DNA from: Saccharophagus degradans 2-40
GTDB lineage: Bacteria > Pseudomonadota > Gammaproteobacteria > Pseudomonadales > Cellvibrionaceae
Direction of reading: 5' to 3'
NCBI RefSeq assembly: GCF_000013665.1
Contig: NC_007912.1
Span: forward strand, 4,085,501 to 4,149,500
Length of the DNA stretch: 64,000 nt
A model generated the notes under the pieces. It saw nothing but the letters and a program-made list of their open reading frames with translations. It was not told where the DNA came from and did no database searches. Both the position numbers and the translations under genes were made by a program. Shown here piece after piece: positions 47,573 through 54,267 of the stretch (positions within the stretch are counted from its first letter, which is position 1; each line of letters begins with the position of its first letter).

Positions 47573-47580
47573 CCCCCCCC
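47573..47580. repeat. Homopolymer run C8 (G8 on coding strand)
   Basis: Eight C on the plus strand, inside the broken Ig-like gene. Loss of one base would restore its downstream frame. Confidence 0.9.
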
Positions 47581-47845
47581 AGCAAGAAAGGGGTACCAAG
47601 CTTTATCCAATCGAGCGGTGAACTCACCCAGCAAATCAGTTTTTACTTTCTCTTTCCCGATCGTCCCCACTACACACTCATAAAGTAAACCTAAGGAAAG
47701 ATACCAAGTAACCGTAACATCGGCACCAACAACAGGATTCCCATTTTTCGCATCAAGAATTGCACCTGATTTTGGCTCAAACCTAATCACCCAGGGATTA
47801 GGGAGAATCAACAACACAATAAATAAAACACAAGCCCCAACAATT

Positions 47846-47854
47846 CCCCCCCCC
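47846..47854. repeat. Homopolymer run C9 (G9 on coding strand)
   Basis: Nine C on the plus strand near the 5' end of the broken Ig-like gene. Gain of one base would join the ATG at 47873 to the main frame. Confidence 0.9.
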
Positions 47855-47862
47855 TAACTGTA

Positions 47863-48024
47863 TTAGAATTCATGCAACGTCCAACGACCATCGGTAAGTT
47901 TAAACATGATTGTATATATCTCCGCCTCGCCGTTATCTGATATTTTGCGAGCAAGATAAACTGCACTTCCCTCGGCGATATAATAAGGCACCATCTCTTC
48001 TATTTGCTCGACCACTTCGATCAT
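47863..48024 (-). pseudogene. C-terminal remnant of an unidentified gene
   Basis: An open frame of 53 codons from the ATG at 48024 (MIEVVEQIEEM to DGRWTLHEF). The same frame continues about eight codons upstream (LYEILGDE) and then meets a TAG that is part of a transposase-associated repeat at 48048-48062. This looks like the tail of a longer gene cut by insertion of that repeat. Its stop overlaps the ATG of the broken Ig-like gene. The ending resembles small periplasmic or DUF4878-like domains (YTIMFKLTDGRWTLHEF), but I cannot assign a family. Confidence 0.45.
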
Positions 48025-48047
48025 TTCGTCACCAAGTATTTCGTATA

Positions 48048-48062
48048 ACTAGTGCCTGTCTT
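48048..48062. repeat. Transposase-associated repeat ACTAGTGCCTGTCTT
   Basis: Fifteen bases also found at 53745-53759 next to the REP-type transposase, where they form one arm of an inverted repeat. Here the copy coincides with the broken 5' end of the gene remnant at 47863-48024. Confidence 0.6.
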
Positions 48063-48084
48063 AGTTATCCCTTTCACCCATCAA

Positions 48085-48393
48085 TCATTCATTTATTATT
48101 TCAAGATAGCCACACAAATTTTGCGAGGTTGCTTCAGAGCAAGAATTTGGCGCACCACACGACCAATAAACCTTAACGTGATTTTGCGATGCGAGTGACA
48201 AAAGCACCATGGAGACTTGCTCTTTTGTTTTTGTTTGCACCCACATACTTCCTTCGCTGCTCTTCAATTTGAAATTTACCTTATTATCTTGCCCGTCACT
48301 CCATTGATTCACACGTATAATTTTTCCTTCACAACTCAACGCATGTACTGTGCCCGCAACCATTGTAAATATAAAAACCAATAAACACTTCAT
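48085..48393 (-). CDS. Small secreted protein, paralogous family member 1
   Basis: A 102-residue protein with a signal peptide (MKCLLVFIFTMVAGTVHA) and a body beginning CEGKIIRVNQW. It has the family's central VSMVLLSLASQNHVKVYWSCG and late cysteines. It differs from its relatives by a longer Cys-rich end (NSCSEATSQNLCG). It is the most distal of a run of nine related minus-strand genes. Function unknown. The pattern, two beta-rich halves around one helix with two conserved cysteines, would suit a small periplasmic or secreted domain. Confidence 0.6.
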   Translation of the reverse strand: MKCLLVFIFTMVAGTVHALSCEGKIIRVNQWSDGQDNKVNFKLKSSEGSMWVQTKTKEQVSMVLLSLASQNHVKVYWSCGAPNSCSEATSQNLCGYLEIINE

Positions 48394-48434
48394 TTAAATA
48401 ACCTATGCAGACCTAATTGTGTTCATTTTACGTA

Positions 48435-48776
48435 TTAGCCCTTAAGATCTATTGAGCTTAGTCTTTCTGCTTGACCAAAGGGCCCGGAGCTACAGCTTCC
48501 ACCAGCAACCCATACCAACTTATCGGTCACTTTAGCTGTTAACGCTAAACTCAACATAACCTTATCGTATTCACTTGCAGGATCTAGCCATAACGTCAAC
48601 CCCGCCGTTTGCCCAGTGCATGTATTTGAGTTGTCGAAACTCCCTGCGCCAACAGTAATAAAAACTTTACCGCTGTATGCAAAAACGCTTTTTACTTTTC
48701 CCTGATAGGAGCTGGAAGATGCACCAACACTAAGGAGTAACATTACTACTGTAAAAACGGGCTTTAACAAAACCAT
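48435..48776 (-). CDS. Small secreted protein, paralogous family member 2
   Basis: A 113-residue secreted protein. The hydrophobic signal (VFTVVMLLLSVGASS) is followed by YQGKVKSVFAYSGKVFITV, a first cysteine in SNTCTGQ, DKVMLSLALTAKVTDKLVWV and a late GGSC. It contains the family signature of a short Ser/Leu/Ala helix, then a strand, then a cysteine. The same elements recur in the neighbouring genes. No known domain is recognised. It is 41 bases upstream of member 1 and probably co-transcribed with it. Confidence 0.62.
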   Translation of the reverse strand: MVLLKPVFTVVMLLLSVGASSSSYQGKVKSVFAYSGKVFITVGAGSFDNSNTCTGQTAGLTLWLDPASEYDKVMLSLALTAKVTDKLVWVAGGSCSSGPFGQAERLSSIDLKG

Positions 48777-48992
48777 TCATCACCCCCAATCATCGATTGT
48801 AATTACTTAATACAACCAGTTAATTTAGATCACACTACTGAACCAGACAGAACACATTTATTGCCAAGCTTTTATACAATCAGAAGCGAGCAAAAACGAT
48901 TTCAACATATGACGCTTTTCTATAGAGACATACTTAACACACAAATATCAACCAAATCTCTCGTTGTTTCTGGCCCCACTAAATGTTTATTA

Positions 48993-49295
48993 CTAACCCT
49001 CACCACACTTAACAGTTTTAGAAAATACTTTATAGCTTCCAGACTGGGTTCCACCATTGTTATAGGTTCTCTCTTGCTTAACTTGCAACCCACCATCTAC
49101 ATAAGTAAAACCGCTTTCACCACATAACTTCGCAGCCTTTTTGTCAACTTTATCTTTTAGCTTGTCGATATTTGCGAATGAGTTACCGAATGCCTTTACT
49201 GTATATACACCTGGGGCCTCTAGTTTAGAGGTGGCAGGCAGCATTTGGGTGCAGCCACACAACATAACAACTACGAACAATACTAAATTTTTCAT
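48993..49295 (-). CDS. Small lipoprotein
   Basis: A 100-residue predicted lipoprotein: MKNLVLFVVVMLCGC ends in an acceptable lipobox with the modified cysteine at 15. The body (GVYTVKAFGNSFANIDKLKDKVDKKAAKLCGESGFTYVDG) is unlike the surrounding paralogous family. It resembles small outer-membrane lipoproteins that carry KAAxxCG followed by a Gly/Asn-rich strand. It interrupts the array between members 2 and 3. Function unknown. Confidence 0.65.
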   Translation of the reverse strand: MKNLVLFVVVMLCGCTQMLPATSKLEAPGVYTVKAFGNSFANIDKLKDKVDKKAAKLCGESGFTYVDGGLQVKQERTYNNGGTQSGSYKVFSKTVKCGEG

Positions 49296-49382
49296 ATCTA
49301 CATCCTTTAGCTAGCACTATTATTAATTTAGGAATTAACTGGGTTTATCTCGACTGTTAACCTGCTATTGGCAGCGTAGAAA

Positions 49383-49763
49383 TTACTCTGCAAACTTTAT
49401 CAGTGCGAAGTCCCACGAACTGGACCTCAGTGTGCAGGTACCGGTATGCCACATTTCTACCTTTTTACCGGTAGTCTTAGCTATAAACGCCATTGAAACA
49501 ACCGACTCAAACAGTGGATGATCCGAGCTTATGGCTATGCGGCCACTGGTAGCACCAGATTCGCAAGGCGACTTCATTTCTGGCGAATCGATATAGATAT
49601 TAGCTAAGCCTACGTCGCTCGAACTATAGCTTTGATAGTTACTAGCAAAAATCATTACATCCATCACCTGCCCTTTAACCTTAACGGTATCCGCTTGCGC
49701 GGAAGCAGCTAACACTACGCAAAGCGAGCAAAACAACATTTTTCTTATAAGATAATTCACCAT
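49383..49763 (-). CDS. Small secreted protein, paralogous family member 3
   Basis: A 126-residue secreted protein. The signal peptide ends ASAQA and the mature part starts DTVKVKGQVMDV. It has NIYIDSPEMKSPC, GRIAISSDHPLFESVVSMAF, AKTTGKKVEMWHTGTC and SSSWDFALIKF. It is most like member 5 (SSWDF/NSWDF, DHPLF/NHPLF, GRIAI), showing that these two arose from one duplication. It lies 25 bases after member 4, an operon-like gap. Confidence 0.66.
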   Translation of the reverse strand: MVNYLIRKMLFCSLCVVLAASAQADTVKVKGQVMDVMIFASNYQSYSSSDVGLANIYIDSPEMKSPCESGATSGRIAISSDHPLFESVVSMAFIAKTTGKKVEMWHTGTCTLRSSSWDFALIKFAE

Positions 49764-49788
49764 CTTTCCACCTGTTTGTTAGCTAGTT

Positions 49789-50112
49789 TTATAAACTAAT
49801 CGAGTCTGGGCTACTATAAGTTTCGTTCTCTTCGGTACAGTCAGATATATTAGGCCAATAAAACGTAAGCTCATTTCCGCCAACTCTAGCTGCAAGCATT
49901 GACGAGTACGCTCGATTTAAACTGTCGGAGTTATCCCAATTGACTTTACACCAGCCATTAGTACATGTTTTATTGGTTTTAAAATATACACTACCGTTTT
50001 TATGGGTAACGAGCGATGTTACGGTTTCCGTACAATATTTCCCTGCATGAACCGAGCAACAAAAAGCTATAAATAGAGCCCCTAAAAGGTATTTTTTACA
50101 CATAATCAACAC
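49789..50112 (-). CDS. Small secreted protein, paralogous family member 4
   Basis: A 107-residue secreted protein. The signal ends FCCSVHA, then GKYCTETVTSLVTHKNGSVYFKT. There are four or more cysteines, SLNRAYSSMLAARVGGNELTFYW as the family helix-strand unit, and SDCTEE. It may start at the ATG three codons in (MCKKYLLG). The gap to member 5 upstream is 28 bases. It is more diverged than members 3 and 5. Function unknown. Confidence 0.6.
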   Translation of the reverse strand: MLIMCKKYLLGALFIAFCCSVHAGKYCTETVTSLVTHKNGSVYFKTNKTCTNGWCKVNWDNSDSLNRAYSSMLAARVGGNELTFYWPNISDCTEENETYSSPDSISL

Positions 50113-50140
50113 TCAAACACCTCTTATTATGCCTGCCGGT

Positions 50141-50488
50141 TTAAAAAGTAAATGAGCCAAAGTCCCAAGAGTTATTTCTTACCGTACATGAATTCAAGTA
50201 CACAATAGTCATAGGTTCACCTGTAGTTCTAGCTAGCATTGCAGCAGAAACAACTGTAGAAAATAGAGGGTGATTATGTGTAATAGCTATTCGCCCCATA
50301 CCGTTACCACAGGCATTTGGAAGTCCCGCCATAAAGATGAAGAACACACCGCTTTCACTTTCAGAATAAGACGTATATGTATTGGAATGCCCAGATATAC
50401 GGGTTACTTTAGCTTTATGCTCGACCAATTCTGCAGAATGCACAACACTGCCAAACAACATTAAAAACAAAAAAAACACCTGCTTCAT
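50141..50488 (-). CDS. Small secreted protein, paralogous family member 5
   Basis: A 115-residue secreted protein. Signal peptide MKQVFFLFLMLFGSVVHS, then AELVEHKAKVTRISGHS. The features GVFFIFMAGLPNACGNGMG, RIAITHNHPLFSTVVSAAML, ARTTGEPMTIVYLNSC and NNSWDFGSFTF align with member 3 throughout. The conserved cysteine pair could form a disulfide in the periplasm. Function unknown. Confidence 0.66.
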   Translation of the reverse strand: MKQVFFLFLMLFGSVVHSAELVEHKAKVTRISGHSNTYTSYSESESGVFFIFMAGLPNACGNGMGRIAITHNHPLFSTVVSAAMLARTTGEPMTIVYLNSCTVRNNSWDFGSFTF

Positions 50489-50534
50489 ACTCCCCCCTCT
50501 ACCATACTTATATATGTATTAAACACCCCACAAA

Positions 50535-50924
50535 CTACCCGCAGAATTTGTTTTCACAAAAATAAACGTGGTTTATTTTCGGGTAGAAATTAGAACCATT
50601 TTGAAAACAGCCATGCAACTGAACCGATATTTTTGCCTCCGTCAGCTTTGCACTTAATATGGTGGAATAAAACAGACGACCGCTCTCGCTAGAAGTATCG
50701 ATGGCATAATAGCTTTTAGCATTACACTCTGCTTCTGACGGACTAAACTCACCTTCATCCAACATCTGGTGCAATCTTACACGAACATAACCGGCCCCCA
50801 GAGTTACCCCCTTTATAGTTGCTGGCTCGGTATACGTTTCTGCATTTATCGCACTCGATAGCGTAATAATTAGAAAACCTAGCAATGCATTTTTAATTTT
50901 GGTATACGTACACATATAGCTCAA
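50535..50924 (-). CDS. Small secreted protein, paralogous family member 6
   Basis: A 129-residue secreted protein. The signal (LLGFLIITLSSAINA) is followed by ETYTEPATIKGVTLGAGYVRVRL and SEAECNAKSYYAIDTSSESG. The family unit RLFYSTILSAKLTEAKISVQLHGC follows, and the protein has extra cysteines at the end (YFCENKFCG). Either of two near ATGs (MSYMCTY) may be used. It is 46 bases upstream of member 5. Function unknown. Confidence 0.6.
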   Translation of the reverse strand: MSYMCTYTKIKNALLGFLIITLSSAINAETYTEPATIKGVTLGAGYVRVRLHQMLDEGEFSPSEAECNAKSYYAIDTSSESGRLFYSTILSAKLTEAKISVQLHGCFQNGSNFYPKINHVYFCENKFCG

Positions 50925-50990
50925 TCTCGATTTTAATTGCTCTAAAATAATTAATGACTTGATTATTTACTTACAATTAACTCCATGAAT

Positions 50991-51308
50991 CTACCTTAAC
51001 CATACCTGATCAATTATGGGCCAGCCGGAATCACACCCAGTTAAGGCTAATCGAACACTCTTGCCCGTCGTATATGCAGTAAGTAGTGCTGAGTACTTTC
51101 TTTTACCTTGCTCTGAATCCGGATTTTGAAGAACCAAATATACCGTGCTTTCGCACCCTCCGGGGTTTTCGGTGCCTGGCATTGTAATTAGCACCATGTT
51201 TTGAGAATATACACGAATCGACTGCACCTTATGATCCCCAGACCAACCATCATAGCCAAATGCATTAAGGGATAAACTAAATATTAATACCGCTAAAACC
51301 TTTCTCAT
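50991..51308 (-). CDS. Small secreted protein, paralogous family member 7
   Basis: A 105-residue secreted protein that shows the family pattern most clearly. Signal MRKVLAVLIFSLSLNAFG, then HKVQSIRVYSQNMVLITM, PGGCESTVYLVL, RKYSALLTAYTTGKSVRLAL, TGC and a short end IIDQVWLR. The central YSALLTA-x-TTGK motif is common in uncharacterised secreted proteins of gammaproteobacteria. Function unknown. Confidence 0.66.
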   Translation of the reverse strand: MRKVLAVLIFSLSLNAFGYDGWSGDHKVQSIRVYSQNMVLITMPGTENPGGCESTVYLVLQNPDSEQGKRKYSALLTAYTTGKSVRLALTGCDSGWPIIDQVWLR

Positions 51309-51459
51309 AAAGCCCTCATATTCTAATTAATTATTGGTTATCGATTATTTTCATAAAACGTCCTTCCCCTAAAGCAGGACAACGAAGTCAGAGTTACCTA
51401 CAATCAGCCCCCCTTCAGTTAACAATATCAATCATTCTAAGTAATTAAATAGCGCCTTG

Positions 51460-51774
51460 TTAGTTAATATAAATATCTTTAGTTTTGTACCAAGTACCCA
51501 AACAACCTTCTAGGGTTACAGTCACATTCGCACCGGCCAACTTAGCGGCTAAGATTGCTGACTTTAGCGCTGGGTCTGCACTGCTAGTACCCGCCCAACC
51601 ATTTCCTTCCGGGCACTCATTTCCTTCTATCGCCTTAGGAAAGCCGCCACTTAACGTAAATGCTATGCCACCAGATGCAGCGATAAACACTTTATGTATT
51701 TCACCTGAATCTTGTGTATACGAAAAAGCAGATTGCGCGCTTAGTAAAATTATAATGGTAATAATAAATTTCAT
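51460..51774 (-). CDS. Small secreted protein, paralogous family member 8
   Basis: A 104-residue protein from the ATG at 51774 (MKFIITIIILLSAQSAFS), which gives a normal signal peptide and has GTAGG upstream. A longer frame to 51822 adds a polar extension and is unlikely. The body has GEIHKVFIAASGGIAFTL, GNECPEGNGW, PALKSAILAAKLAGANVTVTLEGC and a short terminal strand (TKDIYIN), the family layout. Function unknown. Confidence 0.62.
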   Translation of the reverse strand: MKFIITIIILLSAQSAFSYTQDSGEIHKVFIAASGGIAFTLSGGFPKAIEGNECPEGNGWAGTSSADPALKSAILAAKLAGANVTVTLEGCLGTWYKTKDIYIN

Positions 51775-51945
51775 AGAAAACCTACTCGTAAATATTTTCT
51801 TATATTGCAGCTGCATATACACTCATAAACGCCTGCCCCATGCCCGTGCATATATGTGATGCACTCATCACCAATCAATGTATGATTTTTATTACAACGC
51901 CCAGTCTAGCTTATCCATATCTAACCGAGCAGCCGCATCAGCACT

Positions 51946-51971
51946 CGCATTGACAGTCACCGCAAACAACT
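51946..51971. repeat. 26-bp direct repeat, copy 1
   Basis: CGCATTGACAG-T-CACCGCAAACAACT in a gene-free stretch between family members 8 and 9. It matches 25 of 26 bases of 52544-52569, 598 bp away, just ahead of the transposase gene. Confidence 0.7.
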
Positions 51972-52119
51972 TTCTGTATATTACCCTCCACTATTCCTTT
52001 ATAAATTCACAATATGACAATTGGTGACAACTATTAACTATATTCGTTGCGCCACATAACCATCTAATACTGACATCACAATAAAATTCACTCTAGCTCG
52101 TGACTCCACCTTTTTACTA

Positions 52120-52458
52120 TCAACTTTCAGCGGGGTCGAACTGAGTAACCTGGCAATAACCAGAAGCAGCTGGTGAGGTGTAAACGGTTGCACTTCTTCC
52201 CATAGCCCACGAGGTAAGTACTAGGGATGTCATAGTTGTATGCTCTTGCTTAACCAACATCCAAAAATAACCGCTAGTACAATTATGTGGAACTTCTGGG
52301 TTTGAGCTGGATTCGCCTATCCGAATAAGCAATCCAGAAGACAAGCTAGTAACGTTCACTATTTTACCGGTTACGTAAGATGGCCCCGAGGTAGCGAAAC
52401 TTACTGTAGAGAGAAGTAGAAAAAATATAGCAACAAAGTAATTCCACTGACTTTTCAT
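52120..52458 (-). CDS. Small secreted protein, paralogous family member 9
   Basis: A 112-residue secreted protein. The signal (FVAIFFLLLSTVSFA) is followed by SYVTGKIVNVTSLSSGLLIRI, HNCTSGYFWMLV, TTMTSLVLTSWAMGRSATVY and a late cysteine in SGYCQVTQFDP. It is the most upstream member of the array, separated from member 8 by about 345 bases containing one copy of the 26-bp repeat, and facing away from the transposase gene. Function unknown. Confidence 0.6.
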   Translation of the reverse strand: MKSQWNYFVAIFFLLLSTVSFATSGPSYVTGKIVNVTSLSSGLLIRIGESSSNPEVPHNCTSGYFWMLVKQEHTTMTSLVLTSWAMGRSATVYTSPAASGYCQVTQFDPAES

Positions 52459-52543
52459 AACTTAACCTATAATTTAATTGGAATTCAGCTACTCGATAAA
52501 TAACCTTTTTACCAAACTAGCTACTGTTTACACTTTACAAACC

Positions 52544-52569
52544 CGCATTGACAGCCACCGCAAACAACT
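52544..52569. repeat. 26-bp direct repeat, copy 2
   Basis: CGCATTGACAG-C-CACCGCAAACAACT, 36 bases before the transposase start codon. The pair may mark the left end of the element, or an earlier copy of it, upstream of member 9. Confidence 0.7.
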
Positions 52570-52605
52570 GTATAAAACACTGTATGCACTTGACAGGAGG
52601 TCGCT

Positions 52606-53583
52606 ATGCCTAAACCCCGTAAAATGCAGGTTTGTTTAGACGCCACAGCTTATTACCATTGCACATCTCGCTGTGTACGCCGCGCGTTTTTGTGTGGCAT
52701 AGACAACTTAACTGGCACAAACTACGAGCACCGAAGGCAATGGGTAGAGGAAAGGATTCACCTACTTAGCCAAGTATTCTGCATAGATATTTGCGCCTAC
52801 GCCGTTATGTCTAACCATCTGCACATTGTTTTACACATCAACACGGCTAAAGCAGAGCAATTATCCCTTACCGATATTGCTAACCGCTGGCATGCTATTT
52901 ACAAAGGCACGCTACTTACTCAAAAATTTGCTACTGGCCTACCTTTAAGTAAAGTTGAGTTAGACGCCGTAACCGAAAAGCTAGAACAATGGCGCGAGCA
53001 ACTTTCTAGTATTAGTTGGTTTATGCGGGCATTAAACGAACCTATTGCGCGGCAGGCAAACGCCGAAGACCGCTGCACTGGAAGCTTTTGGGAATCGCGC
53101 TTTAGTTCGCAAGCGTTATTGGATGAGAAAGCCCTAGCTGCATGCTTGGCTTATGTAGACTTGAATCCCGTCCGTGCGAAAATGGCCGATACGCCAGAAA
53201 ATTCCGATTTCACCTCTGTAAAACTTCGTACTGAACAACTAAAAAAGAATAAAGCCCAACCAAACTGCCTTTACCCTTTTGTAGGCAACCCGCGCGAACC
53301 TATGCCCGATGGTTTGCCCTTTAAACTTTAAGACTATTTGAATTTAGTCGATTGGACCGGACGTATTTTACGCAAAACCAAACGCGGAGCCATTGCCGAA
53401 AACTTACCGCCCATTTTACACCGGATAGGCATAGAGGCCAACGAATGGCTTACATTAACTGCACAATTCGAGAGAAAAACATCTACTTTTGCAGGCAGCG
53501 AAAGCAAAATTAGAATTGCTGCCGAGTTACTTGGCTATAAAAAGCCACCTGGCATCGCTAACGCGAAAGCTCTATTCGCTTAA
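52606..53583 (+). pseudogene. REP-associated (IS200-like, Y1/HUH) transposase interrupted by one in-frame stop
   Basis: The first 241 codons (MPKPRKMQVCLDATAYYHC, then MSNHLHIVL with the HUH metal motif, then RCTGSFWESRF, LLDEKALAACLAYVDLNPVRAKM) are a Y1-type transposase of the REP-associated class. A TAA at 53329-53331 follows FKL. The same frame then continues DYLNLVDWTGRILRKTKRGAIAENLPP to a normal family end at 53583. In relatives I remember, this position reads FKLSDYLELVDWTG, so a single Ser-to-stop change explains the break. The WFMRALNEPIARQAN segment lacks a Tyr where many Y1 transposases have one. Flanked by repeats at 52544 and 53721-53754. Such genes move or maintain short palindromic repeats. 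Confidence 0.82.
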
Positions 53584-53720
53584 ACACAATTCCAACTTCT
53601 TTTTTTCAATACCCTCTTAAGTTTCGCTCGCCTTAAATTTGATAAAACAGCTTGTATTCAAGGGTATTGGACATTCATCATTTAAAATCAAACAAAAGAA
53701 AAAACAAACGAAAATAAAAA

Positions 53721-53754
53721 CAGGCACTAATTAAATTTCTTTAACTAGTGCCTG
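53721..53754. repeat. Inverted repeat CAGGCACTA ... TAGTGCCTG, transposase-associated
   Basis: CAGGCACTA (53721-53729) and its complement TAGTGCCTG (53746-53754) with an AT-rich 16-base spacer, 138 bases after the transposase frame and 16 bases before the stop of the minus-strand membrane-protein gene. It can form the hairpin recognised by REP-type transposases and may double as a terminator. The right arm recurs at 48048-48062. Confidence 0.65.
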
Positions 53755-53769
53755 TCTTGATTATTCCAT

Positions 53770-54267
53770 TTAATTCCTTTCCCACCTTAACCTTCTACCA
53801 TTTACGTTTACATTAAGGTCACAATATTCTTTACGTATTTTACTACCGACAGCAATACTCTCCCATAAGTGAGCAGGAAAAAACTCATATACGACACCAT
53901 CCACAATCAAAGTACGTGAATCATGATTATTTGAAATGTATTTAGCTTCAACCTTTCCATTTATTTCTACGCTTTCCATCTGAAAATCAGCATACCTATT
54001 CGATGCATACACCACTAACACCAACGACACAGGAAGAGCAAGAAGCTGAATCACATTGAATTTATTCTTAAACAAATAAATACATGACAAAACATATCCG
54101 CCCGTCAAGATACCAGCAGCCAAACTAGAACCGTGCAGCAATATTTCAAACCCCTCCGAACGAGAGCATACCTCATTCTTACCACCAATAAATACTAAGG
54201 CTATCATCCAAACTATAAGCAGCAGTAGAATTACAACCCGTAACATAAGGGCTTTACTGCTCGACAT
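53770..54267 (-). CDS. Small membrane protein overlapping the RHS gene, possible immunity protein
   Basis: A 165-residue protein from the ATG at 54267 (MSSSKALMLRVVILLLLIVW). The longer frame to 54321 runs deep into the RHS gene and is unlikely. It has three membrane helices: about 8-28, 47-66 (SSLAAGILTGGYVLSCIYLF) and 75-91 (LLALPVSLVLVVYAS). A soluble C-terminal part with AKYISNNHDSRTLIVDGVVYEFFP and a DLNVNVNGRRL end follows. The start overlaps the RHS gene end by 14 bases, so the two are translationally coupled. A small gene directly after an RHS C-terminus is commonly an immunity gene. Here that role is only inferred. The family is not recognised. Confidence 0.6.
   Translation of the reverse strand: MSSSKALMLRVVILLLLIVWMIALVFIGGKNEVCSRSEGFEILLHGSSLAAGILTGGYVLSCIYLFKNKFNVIQLLALPVSLVLVVYASNRYADFQMESVEINGKVEAKYISNNHDSRTLIVDGVVYEFFPAHLWESIAVGSKIRKEYCDLNVNVNGRRLRWERN

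Larger units (their letters stand above)
47399..47873 (-). pseudogene. Small Ig-like (carboxypeptidase-regulatory-type) protein broken at two poly-G tracts
   Basis: Two open pieces join into one protein if the reading frame is corrected at two homopolymer runs. From the ATG at 47873, one extra G in the nine-G run (47846-47854) would give MNSNTVRGGGIVGACVLFIV, a membrane-anchor start, leading into RFEPKSGAILDAKNGNPVVGADVTVTW. That stretch resembles the carboxypeptidase-regulatory/Ig-like fold. One fewer G in the eight-G run (47573-47580) would continue AWYPFLAGGTSNTPSIIVEAKG to the end near YLRRNDAP. In the present sequence both junctions are out of frame. This is either decay or a phase-variable gene in the off state. 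Sequencing error at the runs must also be excluded. Confidence 0.6.
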
